Shown in pieces: positions 1 through 7,465 of a stretch of DNA of 9,771 bases. The stretch is taken from the NCBI GenBank assembly GCA_947463165.1, contig CANHSW010000052.1, positions 1 to 9,771 on the forward strand, given 5' to 3'. Position 1 is the first letter of the stretch. Each line of letters opens with the position of its first letter. The notes below the pieces were generated by a model that was not told the origin of the DNA, ran no database searches, and saw only the letters and a list, made by a program, of their open reading frames with translations. The stretch is from Cyanobacteriota bacterium (lineage in GTDB: Bacteria > Cyanobacteriota > Cyanobacteriia > PCC-6307 > Cyanobiaceae). Both the position numbers and the translations under genes were made by a program.

Positions 1-13
1 GATCGAGCGGTCG

Positions 14-47
14 CGATCAAGGGGTCTCGATCAAGGGGTCTCGATCA
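14..47. repeat. 14-bp perfect tandem repeat across the smc stop codon
   Basis: The unit cgatcaaggggtct occurs at 14-27 and 28-41, and its first six bases recur at 42-47, where the reverse complement supplies the smc TGA stop (45-47). It looks like a slippage duplication at the 3' end of smc. No hairpin or T-run that would make it a terminator is visible. Confidence 0.85.
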
Positions 48-3000
48 GGCAGCCGGGGGCATGCCCACCACCTGGGTGTGGGCACCGCGGGCCTGGGTGA
101 CACCGATGGTGCGGTTGGCGGCGGCGATCATCGGCCGCCGGTGGCTGACCACCAGGAACTGGGCGGCATCGGCCTGGGCGGCGATCAGCCCCGCCAGCCG
201 CTCCACATTCACCCCATCGAGGAAGCTGTCCACCTCATCTAGGGCATAGAAGGGGGAGGGGCGAAAGCGCTGCAGGGCAAACAGGAAGCTGAGGGCGGTG
301 AGCGACTTCTCGCCGCCGCTCATCGCCGCCAGCCGCCGCACGGCCTTGCCCTTGGGATGGGCCACCAGGGTGAGCCCCCCCTCCAGGGGCGCCTCGGGGT
401 TGTCCAGCTGCAGCTGCCCCTCCCCCTCCGATAGCCCCGCGAAGATCTCGCGAAAGTGGCCATCCACAGCCACAAATGCCTCCATGAACGCCTCCTGGCG
501 CAGGGTGGCCACGGTTTCGATCCGCAACAACAGCTCCTGCCGCTCCTTGCTGAGCACTTCGAGGCGTTCATCCAGCTCGGCCAGCCGCTGCTCGAGCTGT
601 TCCAGCTCCTCTAAGGCCAGCATGTTCACCGGTTCCAAAGCCTCCATCCGCTGCTGGATGGCGTGCAGATCCCGCTGCAGGGCCTCCAGGCCAGCGGCCC
701 GCACCGACTCGGGAATGGCGGGGGGTGGATCGGGCAGCTGGCGCTGGAGCTGCTCCAGCCGCTGCGGGCCGCTGCGCCGCTCCTCCTGCAGCCCCAGCAG
801 TTCCTGGGCCAGCCGCTGCAGCTGCCACTGCTGCTGTTGCAACTGTTGACGCCGGTCGGCCAGCTGGGCTTCGGCGATATCCCGGGCGCGCCGCTGCTCG
901 CCAAAACGGGTTTGCAGCTCCTGCTGGCGGCTCTCCAGGGCGGTGCGTTGCTGCTGGTCTTGCTGCTGCTGCTGTTTCCACTGCTGCCGTTCAGCCACCA
1001 GCGCCTGCACCGCCGCCACCAGGCGCCGTTCATCGCCATCGAGGGCCTGCAAGCCAGTGGTGCAACGCTCCAGCGCCAGGCTGCGCTCCCGCCGGGCGGC
1101 CAGCAGGCCATCCCGCTGCTGGCGGGCGGCGGAGAGGGCGGCATCGGCGCCCTCCAACTCCCTTTGCAGGCCCTGCCAGCGAGCGACATCGCCCGAGCCG
1201 GCAGCCTGGGCTTCCGCCGCCTCCAGTTCTGCCAACCGGCTGAGCATCGGGGCGATCTGGGCCTCCAATTGCCCCTGGCGCGGGCCATCGACGCCGATCG
1301 CCGCCGCCAGGGCGGCCAAGCGCTCGGCCAGCTGCTGCTGCCGCTGCTGCTGGGGGGCCAGGGCCCTGGCGGCAGCCTTGTACTCCGCCTCCAGGGCTGC
1401 CCGGCGCTGCTGGCGCTGCAGCAGCGCCGGGCGCTGGGCCTCCAGCTGCTGGGCCAGCTCCGCCTCCCGCCGCCGACAGGCCACCAGGCTCTCGCCCAGC
1501 TCCAGCAGGCGCCGGCGCAGCGGTTCGGCCTCGTCGCCCTCGGGGCTGCTACCAAAGCTGAGCTGGCCACTGCGCTGCTGCAGGCTGCCGCCGGTCATGG
1601 CGCCGCTCTTCTCCAGCAGCTCCCCGTCGAGGGTCACCGCCCGGCAGCGGCCCAATTCACGGCGGGCGCTGCTGAGATCGCCAAACACCAGGGTGTCGCC
1701 GAACACGTAGCGAAACACCTCGGCGTAGACCGGCTCGTGGCGCACCAGGTCCACGGCCCGCCCCACCAGACCCCCGCCAGAGGGATTGGCGCCAGCGGGG
1801 CCGGGCGCTTCCCCCCGCCGCAGGGCGGCGGAATTGCTGGAGCCGAGGCTCGTGGAGCCGGGGCTCGAGGAGCCGGCGCTATAGCCACTGCCGCGGATCT
1901 TGTTCAGCGGCAGAAAGGTGAGCCGACCGGCGCGGCGGCTTTTGAGCAGCTCGATGGCGCGGGCGGCGATGCGGTCGTCGTCCACCACCACCTGGCCGAG
2001 GCGGGCGCCGGCCGCCACCTCCAGGGCCAAGCGGTGCTGCTCCTGCACCTCCCCCAGCTGGGCGACGGGGCCATGGATGCCCTCCAGGCCGGCCTCCAGC
2101 AGCATGCGCAGGGCGCCGGTGCCACGGCTCTCCTGGAGGGTTTCGCGGCGGCTATCGAGGCGGGCGATCTCCCGCTCCAGCTGGGCCTGCTCCTGCTCCA
2201 GGCGGCTGCGGGTGCGCTGCTGCAGGGCCAGGGCTGCCGCCAGCTCCTGGAGCCCGGCCTGCTCCTGGGCCAGGTCTACTTCCAGCTGCTGCCATTCCCG
2301 TTCGGCCAGCTGCGACTGCTCGGCGGCGCTGCGGCCGGCATCGGTTTCGCCGGCCTGTTCGGCGTTTAGTTCCAGTTGGCGCTGGCGGTTCTGGCGCAGC
2401 CGTTCCAGCAGTTGCTGCAATTCGGCCTGCAGCGGCGCTAGTCCCTCGCTGAGCTGCTGGCGCTGCTGGCTGCGCTGGCGCTGCTGCTCCAGCCAGCTGC
2501 CGCTGCGGTCGGCCACCTCCCCCAGGCGTCGGCGGGAGAAGTCGACGGCCGCTTCTGCATCGCGGCAGGCGGCCTCGGCGGCCTGCAGGGGCTGTTCGTC
2601 GTCGTTGGCCTGGAGCAGCTGCAGCTGCTGGCGCAGCTCGGCCTGCTGGCCGGCCAGCTGCTGGCGCTGGCGCTGCAGGGCTTCCGCATCCAGTTGGTGC
2701 TTTTCCGCCTGGCGGGCCAATTCGCGGGCCCTGGCCTCCAAACCGGCCAGTTCGGCCTGCACGGCCAGCAGCTGATCTTCTCCAAGGGCCTTCACCTCGG
2801 CTTGCAGCTGTTCGAGCAGGGCGGCGGCGGCGGTGATTTCGCCTTCCTTCACCAGCAGCTCCGCCTGGCCCTGCTGTTGCTGCTGCTCTAGGGCCTGCTG
2901 GCGCTGGTCGAGCTGCCGCAGGGCCAGGGCGGCGGCCTCCCAGGCCAACAGCTGTTCCTGCAGGCGGCCTGTCTGGAGGCGCTGGCGCAGCTCTTGATAG

Positions 3001-3713
3001 CTGCGGGCCTTGGCGCAGTCGCGCTCCAGTTTTTGGCGCGACACCAGCAGCTCCTGGCGCACGATGTCGCAGCGCTCCTGGCTTTCCTGCACCTCGCTGA
3101 GCTTGCCGCGGCTCTGCTCGATGCGGGTGTCGAAGAGGGCCACCCCTGCCAGTTCATCGATGATGCCGCGGCGATCGCGGGAGCTCATCGAGACGATGCG
3201 GGTGACATCGCCCTGCATCACCACGTTGCTGCCCTCTGGATCCACCCGCAGGCGGCGCAGTTGACCCTGCAGTTGCTGCAAATTGCAGGGCACCCCGTCG
3301 GCGTTGAAGCTGCTGCTGTAGGTGCCCCCCGGCGCCACCCGCAGCCGCCGGCTGACGGTCCAGCTGCTCTGGCCGGGCTGGATCCAGGGACCCTGCTCCA
3401 CCTGCTCCAAGCCCAATTCGGAGGGATCGGGCTGCCAGTCGGTCAGGTCAAAGCGCACGCTGACCACGGTTTCGGCGGCGCGGCCCTGGCGGAGCATGGC
3501 GCTATTGATCAGATCGGGCAGCCGTTCGGCGCGCATGCCGCGGCTGGTGGCCAGGCCCAGGCAGAACAGCACCGCATCGAGAATGTTGCTCTTGCCCGAG
3601 CCATTGGGGCCGGTAACCACCGTAAAACCGGTGTCGAGCGGGATCGAGATCGAGCCGCCAAACGACTTGAAGTGGGTGAGCTCGACCTGATTGATGTGGA
3701 CCAACAGGCCCAT
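45..3713 (-). CDS. smc: Chromosome segregation protein SMC
   Basis: This is the ABC-type ATPase core of bacterial condensin (normally with ScpA and ScpB), which compacts and helps segregate the nucleoid. Counting from the ATG at 3713, Walker A GPNGSGKS is at residues 35-42. A Q-rich coiled-coil arm runs to about 520, the hinge spans about 525-705, and a second coiled coil follows. The C-terminal head has the signature SGGEK (1132-1136), Walker B FYALDEVD (1155-1162, catalytic Glu 1160) and the switch motif VSHR (about 1189). All ATPase motifs are intact. The 1222 aa is slightly long for bacterial SMC, because the hinge carries a Ser/Gly/Pro-rich insert at about 605-655. The start is uncertain. 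An in-frame GTG lies 36 bases upstream (3749), and a TTG just after the ATG would give the family-like MVHINQ start. No clear Shine-Dalgarno decides between them. The gene diverges from the DUF883-like gene. The coding strand is very rich in CAG (Gln) codons within the arms. Confidence 0.97.
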   Translation of the reverse strand: MGLLVHINQVELTHFKSFGGSISIPLDTGFTVVTGPNGSGKSNILDAVLFCLGLATSRGMRAERLPDLINSAMLRQGRAAETVVSVRFDLTDWQPDPSELGLEQVEQGPWIQPGQSSWTVSRRLRVAPGGTYSSSFNADGVPCNLQQLQGQLRRLRVDPEGSNVVMQGDVTRIVSMSSRDRRGIIDELAGVALFDTRIEQSRGKLSEVQESQERCDIVRQELLVSRQKLERDCAKARSYQELRQRLQTGRLQEQLLAWEAAALALRQLDQRQQALEQQQQQGQAELLVKEGEITAAAALLEQLQAEVKALGEDQLLAVQAELAGLEARARELARQAEKHQLDAEALQRQRQQLAGQQAELRQQLQLLQANDDEQPLQAAEAACRDAEAAVDFSRRRLGEVADRSGSWLEQQRQRSQQRQQLSEGLAPLQAELQQLLERLRQNRQRQLELNAEQAGETDAGRSAAEQSQLAEREWQQLEVDLAQEQAGLQELAAALALQQRTRSRLEQEQAQLEREIARLDSRRETLQESRGTGALRMLLEAGLEGIHGPVAQLGEVQEQHRLALEVAAGARLGQVVVDDDRIAARAIELLKSRRAGRLTFLPLNKIRGSGYSAGSSSPGSTSLGSSNSAALRRGEAPGPAGANPSGGGLVGRAVDLVRHEPVYAEVFRYVFGDTLVFGDLSSARRELGRCRAVTLDGELLEKSGAMTGGSLQQRSGQLSFGSSPEGDEAEPLRRRLLELGESLVACRRREAELAQQLEAQRPALLQRQQRRAALEAEYKAAARALAPQQQRQQQLAERLAALAAAIGVDGPRQGQLEAQIAPMLSRLAELEAAEAQAAGSGDVARWQGLQRELEGADAALSAARQQRDGLLAARRERSLALERCTTGLQALDGDERRLVAAVQALVAERQQWKQQQQQDQQQRTALESRQQELQTRFGEQRRARDIAEAQLADRRQQLQQQQWQLQRLAQELLGLQEERRSGPQRLEQLQRQLPDPPPAIPESVRAAGLEALQRDLHAIQQRMEALEPVNMLALEELEQLEQRLAELDERLEVLSKERQELLLRIETVATLRQEAFMEAFVAVDGHFREIFAGLSEGEGQLQLDNPEAPLEGGLTLVAHPKGKAVRRLAAMSGGEKSLTALSFLFALQRFRPSPFYALDEVDSFLDGVNVERLAGLIAAQADAAQFLVVSHRRPMIAAANRTIGVTQARGAHTQVVGMPPAA
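1840..1884. repeat. 15-bp tandem repeat encoding the SMC hinge insert
   Basis: Three 15-base units (1840-1854, 1855-1869, 1870-1884) start with gagccg and carry ggctc or a variant. The first two differ at about two positions and the third is more diverged. They lie in frame in smc and encode part of the Ser/Gly/Pro-rich segment in the hinge. The length is a multiple of three, so copy-number change would keep the reading frame. Confidence 0.7.
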
Positions 3714-3797
3714 TCGCCAGTCATCAGAAATGTAGCGGAGGCTGCCCACCGCTCCCGGGAGTTCCTAGCCTGGGCTTAGCAACGCGCGCGAGGTTAG
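3714..3797. promoter_or_regulatory. Divergent intergenic region between smc and the DUF883-like gene
   Basis: These 84 bases separate the smc ATG from the plus-strand ATG at 3798 and must hold or overlap both start signals, unless smc uses the GTG at 3749. A GAGG Shine-Dalgarno-like stretch (3790-3793) sits four bases before the plus-strand ATG. No convincing -35/-10 pair was recognised on either strand, so the promoter role is inferred from gene layout. Confidence 0.4.
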
Positions 3798-4493
3798 ATG
3801 GATCCCGATACCAAGCTGGATCCAGCGACAGGCCTGGATCCTGATACCAGGCTGAATCCCGATGACAGGCTGGATCCGCAGCAGCGGTTGAATCCTGAAT
3901 CCCACCTAAATCCCGAAACAAAACTGGCTGGCGGGACGGAACTGCATGGGGAGACAGGGCTGCGTGGCGAGACAGGGCTGGGGCTCGATCCCATCAGCCC
4001 CGCAGTGACCAGTCCCGCGGCGACCCACCCCGAATGCCAGGTGCCCAAGCCGGAACCACCCGGCTGGCGGCACCAGTCCGGAGGGGCTGGGGCGGCGCAG
4101 TTGCCGCTGGTGAACAGCTTCCGCGAGCGCTTTGAGGCGCTGCTACCCCGCATCCAGGAGCAGTGGCCCAGCGTGGCCCGCCACAGCCTGGAGGCCAGCC
4201 GCGGCAGCCTGGAGGAGGTGGCGGCGGTGATCGCCAGCCAAACGGGCCGCACCGCCACGGTGGTGCAGGAGCAGCTGCTGGAACTGCTGCAGGTGGCCGG
4301 CGAGCAGACCGCCCGGCTGGCCGATGGCCTCGAACCGCTGGAACAGCAGCTGCAGCGCCTGCTAGACGAACTCGACGCCACCCTGAGACCCAGGCTGGAG
4401 GCGCCGGTGCGTCAACGGCCCCTGTTGGCGGTGGGCCTGGCCGCCGGCGTGGGTCTGCTGGTTGGCATGCTGCTCTCCTCCAGACGGCGCTAG
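3798..4493 (+). CDS. DUF883/YqjD-like membrane-anchored protein with N-terminal hexapeptide repeats
   Basis: The 231-aa product has three parts. Residues 2-61 are ten tandem hexapeptides, the first seven of the form [DN]-P-x-x-x-L, encoded by a clean 18-bp DNA repeat. Residues about 95-203 are predicted long amphipathic helices, including an EQWPSVARHSLEASRGSLEE stretch. The C-terminus (204-231) has the pattern RP..AVG.AAGVG.L.G followed by RRR: one TM helix with a glycine zipper (G213, G217, G219, G223) and a basic tail. That C-terminus is typical of DUF883/ElaB/YqjD proteins, tail-anchored inner-membrane proteins in enterobacteria, some reported to bind ribosomes. There is no signal peptide. 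The stop is two bases from the next ATG, so the two genes are probably co-transcribed. Family assignment rests mainly on the C-terminal anchor. Function in cyanobacteria is unknown. Confidence 0.8.
   Translation: MDPDTKLDPATGLDPDTRLNPDDRLDPQQRLNPESHLNPETKLAGGTELHGETGLRGETGLGLDPISPAVTSPAATHPECQVPKPEPPGWRHQSGGAGAAQLPLVNSFRERFEALLPRIQEQWPSVARHSLEASRGSLEEVAAVIASQTGRTATVVQEQLLELLQVAGEQTARLADGLEPLEQQLQRLLDELDATLRPRLEAPVRQRPLLAVGLAAGVGLLVGMLLSSRRR
3801..3980. repeat. 18-bp tandem repeat, ten units, coding
   Basis: It starts at the second codon of the DUF883-like gene. Unit 1 is gatcccgataccaagctg (3801-3818) and units follow every 18 bases to 3980. Units 1-7 keep [ga]atcc at the start and nearly all units end in ctg or ttg. 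Units 8-10 are diverged at the start (gctggcggg, catgggga, cgtggcga) but keep the period and the final Leu codon, which suggests older copies at the distal end. Confidence 0.9.
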
Positions 4494-4495
4494 GC

Positions 4496-4906
4496 ATGAC
4501 TGAGTCGCAGCCCCAGGGCCCGGGCCCGAGCCAGGGCCAGGGTCGCGGCCCCGGAATGGCTGGCCGGGTGACGGCCTTAGCCGCCTCTGTGATGGACCTG
4601 CACGTGCGCATCGCCCTGCAGGAAATCGACCGGGAGAAGCGGCGGCTGATTGGCGGCGGCCTGTTTTTGATCCTGGGGGGGGTGTTGATGCTGCTGGCCC
4701 TGGTGGCGCTGCAGGCGGCCCTGGTGGTGTGGCTGGTGCAGGGCCAGGGCTGGCAGCTGGGCCAGGCGCTGCTGGCGGTGGCGGCCCTGGATTTAACGGT
4801 GGCTGGCGCCAGCCTGCGGCTCGGCGGCCAGCTCACCAAAGGGCCCTACCTGCCCCAAACCATCGAGGGCCTCAACCGCACCAGCCGCGCCCTGCTGGGG
4901 CGCTGA
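4496..4906 (+). CDS. Phage holin family (YqjE-like, DUF1469) membrane protein
   Basis: The 136-aa protein has a Gly/Pro/Gln-rich cytoplasmic N-terminus (1-20), an amphipathic helix (about 22-50, with EIDREKRRL) and two hydrophobic segments (about 52-81 and 86-106). It ends with a polar tail containing PYLPQTIEGL. This layout matches the putative actinobacterial holin III/YqjE family of small inner-membrane proteins. Despite the name, chromosomal members of this family are not lysis proteins as far as is known. The ATG is two bases after the DUF883-like stop, so translational coupling is likely. An internal in-frame ATG at 4556 (residue 21) could be an alternative start, because the first 20 residues are low complexity. 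No strong Shine-Dalgarno precedes either start. Confidence 0.78.
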   Translation: MTESQPQGPGPSQGQGRGPGMAGRVTALAASVMDLHVRIALQEIDREKRRLIGGGLFLILGGVLMLLALVALQAALVVWLVQGQGWQLGQALLAVAALDLTVAGASLRLGGQLTKGPYLPQTIEGLNRTSRALLGR

Positions 4907-4984
4907 ACAGCGATCCGTATAAAGGCGCAAATATTCATACATATATCTAAAATCCATGGCGAGATTCTCGGCCGTTCATCAAAA

Positions 4985-5054
4985 GCAACTCGAAAAACCC
5001 TACATCTCACCGCTCTCTTAAGGGCAGCTCGAAAATCCCATATCTCACCGATCT
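4985..5054. repeat. Imperfect direct repeat, about 31-32 bases, period about 39
   Basis: Copy 1 (4985-5016) and copy 2 (5024-5054) share gc[ag]gctcgaaaa-type starts and the shared block atctcaccg, then [ca]tct. One base is missing in copy 2 and a few are substituted. The copies have no internal dyad symmetry that would mark a dimer operator. They could be regulatory or simply a small duplication. Confidence 0.65.
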
Positions 5055-5059
5055 AATTA

Positions 5060-5278
5060 TGCAAAAAGCCTGACAGCCACTCACCCGCCCCTGATTCACG
5101 GGAGCGAGATGGGCAATTTTTTGCGGCGACCTTAATCAGAGAAGTATTACGGCACATGAGCCACCCCCAAACTTTCAAGAACTGGATGGCCATTTTTGGC
5201 GATGGCCTTAAACTTTCACTAAATTCGGCTGGCTCCGGACCGCGACGCATTGCCGGCATAGTGGTTCTAGCCATTTAA
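5060..5278 (+). other. Open stretch of unclear status, possible degraded coding or interspersed repeat
   Basis: Reading from 5060, 72 sense codons precede a TAA at 5276-5278, but the first in-frame ATG is only at 5156. That gives a 40-aa peptide starting MSHPQTFKNWMAIFGDG. The opposite strand is also open (ATG at 5272-5274, about 73 aa). Neither has a good Shine-Dalgarno or a recognised domain. It may be a remnant of a gene or of a repeat element. I do not call it a gene. Confidence 0.25.
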
Positions 5279-5351
5279 ATCTGTGTACATCGGAACCCTG
5301 AAGTGCGCAGAGGCTGACAGATCCGTCAAGGATGGCTAACTAACGAGTATC

Positions 5352-5357
5352 AGGAAG
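5352..5357 (+). promoter_or_regulatory. Ribosome binding site of the protease gene
   Basis: The sequence aggaag ends nine bases before the ATG at 5367. This supports that start over other in-frame ATGs about 10-20 codons downstream. Confidence 0.6.
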
Positions 5358-5366
5358 CTCCTAACC

Positions 5367-7394
5367 ATGGACAGATTGACGGGCGCGGATCTGTTGATGG
5401 TGATGCGAGCGGCAGAGTCGATGAGCAGGGCCCAACTGCTGCGGCTCACGGGCTATGTCACAACCGAGGCCGATGGCGGCGAACAGCTAGATGGGAAAGC
5501 CTTCAACGAGGCCCTGCTGGCGGCCAGCCGCGCCGAAATCCTGAAAGGCACCTCGCCTGGCGAGCCCGGGCCAATGCCCTCTGCTGGTGCTCAGGCTGCA
5601 CCAATTGGAGACCTGGAGAAAATCAACAGCGAGATCACGCTCACCATGATCAAAACGGTGATCGCCATTCCCCTGCTAGATCAGCTCAACGCAGAGAGCG
5701 AGCAGCGAGAGCTTGATCGGAAAAAGCAGTTGGAGCCACGATCACCACTGGTTTACGAAGTGATCATCGATCTGCATCGCGACTTCCCAAAGGACAGGGA
5801 AATAGCCCGTCGATGGGTAATCAATACGATCGAGGAAATAATCCACCGAAATTCATCCAATGACGACAAACCTGGCAGCACAACGCTTGACAACAACACC
5901 CCCAGTGGCAGCGAGCCCGACAGCGATGAACCGGACAGCGACAAGCCCGACAAAAATACTGCCAACAGCAATAAATCTGACAACACCAAGACTGGCCTGA
6001 GCCAATCAAATCAACTCGGCGAATCTCTAGACAGGCTAAAGCGAAAATTTACGCGTCAGTATCTATTCGCCAGCCTCACTGGCGACAGCATACGCGAATT
6101 GGTCCGACGCGATGGCTACCCTGAAAAACACTTGAGACCAGGAGAAGCGCAATCATCAATTCGCGAAGAGGTGAAAGCCCCAGCGCCGGAAGATGAGGCA
6201 AACAAGTCAATCGAGCACCGGGCAATTTTCCAGATCTGGGAAGACTTCAAGGTCTACCCACTGCTGCATGGCTCAGTGGCTACCATCAAGGCGGATGCTG
6301 CCCGAGCCTCCTTCGGTGCCGCAGGAAAGGGAATTGTTTGGGCCGTAGTTGATTCTGGTATCCAGGCGGATCACCTGCACTTTACTGAGCATAAAAACCT
6401 GCAGGGCCCGGTGGATGAATGGCATGCCGATTTCACAGGTGAGGGCAATCCGCTGCGCGATGGATTCGGCCACGGCACCCATGTGGCCGGCATTATCGCC
6501 GGCGAAGTCTCACCAGTGGCGGCAGATGGAATGCCCCAAGGAGACAATCCAAAGATTATCGCCTATACCCGCTCGATCAAGACAGAGAACCAGCAGGTGG
6601 GCCGCGAGGTGACCTGTGATCGCCTACCACTAGCCAGCATTCGCGGGGTGGCACCACTAACAAAACTAGTGAGCATGAAAGTAATTGGCGAAAACAGGCA
6701 GGGGGCGGTATCCAATATCATCGCCGCCCTCGCCAGAATAAACGAGATAAATTCACACGGTCGCTATATTCTTATCCATGGCATAAATTTATCCATCGGC
6801 TATCCCTTCGATCCGGAGTGGTTCGCCTGTGGCCAAAGCCAGCTCTGCGTGGAGGTAAATCGGTTGGTGCGCTCCGGCGTGGTCGTGGTGGTCGCCGCCG
6901 GCAACACCGGCTATGGAAACCAGGCCAGCGCCTTTAACGGCGCCCGCCAGGCGGGTCTAGCGCTCTCGATCAACGATCCAGGCAATGCCGATGGGGCGAT
7001 CACGGTGGGCTCCACCCATCGCACCATGCCCCACACCTATGGAGTCTCCTACTTCTCCTCAAAGGGGCCCACGGGAGATGGGCGGCTTAAGCCGGATCTG
7101 GTTGCGCCCGGAGAAAAGGTGCTCTCTTGCGCTGCCGGTGCGATGGCCCAAAATATCGCCAATAAACTATCCAACGACACCATTCCCAACTATGTGGAGG
7201 ACAGTGGTACAAGCATGGCGGCCCCCCACGTTTCCGGCGCGGCGGCGGCATTTCTATCGATAAAGAATGAATTCATTGGCAAGCCGGAAGTTATCAAGCA
7301 GATCCTCCTATCCACCGCTACAGATCTGGGACGTGAGCGCCAGTTTCAAGGGGCTGGGCTGCTCGACCTGATGCGAGCGATCCAGTCACTTTGA
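5367..7394 (+). CDS. Subtilisin-like serine protease (peptidase S8) with cyAbrB-like N-terminus
   Basis: The product is 675 aa. The S8 catalytic domain (about 310-675) has a complete triad: Asp329 (VVDSGI), His369 (GHGTHVAG) and Ser616 (GTSMAAPH), with oxyanion Asn513 (AAGNTG). No signal peptide or TM segment is seen, so the protein is probably cytoplasmic. Residues 1-57 (LTGADLL...GYVTT...G...FNEALLAA) resemble the helical part of cyanobacterial AbrB-like regulators. Residues 128-159 (VYEVIIDLHRDFPKDRE) and 220-246 (RKFTRQYLFASLTGDSIREL) look like the two halves of an I9-type propeptide. Between them lies an Asp/Ser/Asn-rich linker (160-219) that contains three EPDSD-like pentapeptides (183-197). 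The first third is AT-richer than the catalytic part. An alpha/beta hydrolase gene follows in the same direction after 144 bases. Protease activity is well supported; the substrate and biological role are unknown. Confidence 0.93.
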   Translation: MDRLTGADLLMVMRAAESMSRAQLLRLTGYVTTEADGGEQLDGKAFNEALLAASRAEILKGTSPGEPGPMPSAGAQAAPIGDLEKINSEITLTMIKTVIAIPLLDQLNAESEQRELDRKKQLEPRSPLVYEVIIDLHRDFPKDREIARRWVINTIEEIIHRNSSNDDKPGSTTLDNNTPSGSEPDSDEPDSDKPDKNTANSNKSDNTKTGLSQSNQLGESLDRLKRKFTRQYLFASLTGDSIRELVRRDGYPEKHLRPGEAQSSIREEVKAPAPEDEANKSIEHRAIFQIWEDFKVYPLLHGSVATIKADAARASFGAAGKGIVWAVVDSGIQADHLHFTEHKNLQGPVDEWHADFTGEGNPLRDGFGHGTHVAGIIAGEVSPVAADGMPQGDNPKIIAYTRSIKTENQQVGREVTCDRLPLASIRGVAPLTKLVSMKVIGENRQGAVSNIIAALARINEINSHGRYILIHGINLSIGYPFDPEWFACGQSQLCVEVNRLVRSGVVVVVAAGNTGYGNQASAFNGARQAGLALSINDPGNADGAITVGSTHRTMPHTYGVSYFSSKGPTGDGRLKPDLVAPGEKVLSCAAGAMAQNIANKLSNDTIPNYVEDSGTSMAAPHVSGAAAAFLSIKNEFIGKPEVIKQILLSTATDLGRERQFQGAGLLDLMRAIQSL

Positions 7395-7431
7395 TGCAGT
7401 ACTGACGCAGTCGCCTCTACACCGCCCATTC

Positions 7432-7458
7432 AGCTGACTATGTCTGGCAGTGTCAGCT
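7432..7458. other. Stem-loop after the protease gene
   Basis: agctgac (7432-7438) pairs perfectly with gtcagct (7452-7458) around a 13-base loop, 38 bases after the protease stop. No T-run follows, so a factor-independent terminator is unlikely. It could be a processing or attenuation structure between the two genes of the cassette. Confidence 0.35.
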
Positions 7459-7465
7459 TGCAATC

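Larger units (their letters stand above)
4907..5366. other. 460-base AT-richer intergenic region upstream of the protease gene
   Basis: Base composition drops sharply here relative to the flanking genes. A TATAAA box-like hexamer is at 4918-4923, with an AT-rich stretch to about 4950. An imperfect 39-base-spaced direct repeat is at 4985-5054. The stretch 5056-5278 is open on both strands but has no convincing gene. No T-tailed hairpin terminator for the membrane-protein pair was recognised. The region presumably holds the promoter of the protease gene. Confidence 0.6.

Noticed and set aside
663..2369. 568-aa open frame on the plus strand opposite smc
   Set aside because: It is the mirror of the GC-rich, Gln/Leu/Ala-biased coiled-coil coding strand. 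Its translation is Leu/Ala/Gln low complexity with no domain, while the minus strand encodes an unambiguous SMC.
4163..4495. Upstream extension of the holin-family reading frame
   Set aside because: It overlaps the DUF883-like gene in another frame and is Gly/Ala/Arg low complexity. The ATG at 4496 right after the previous stop is a far better start.
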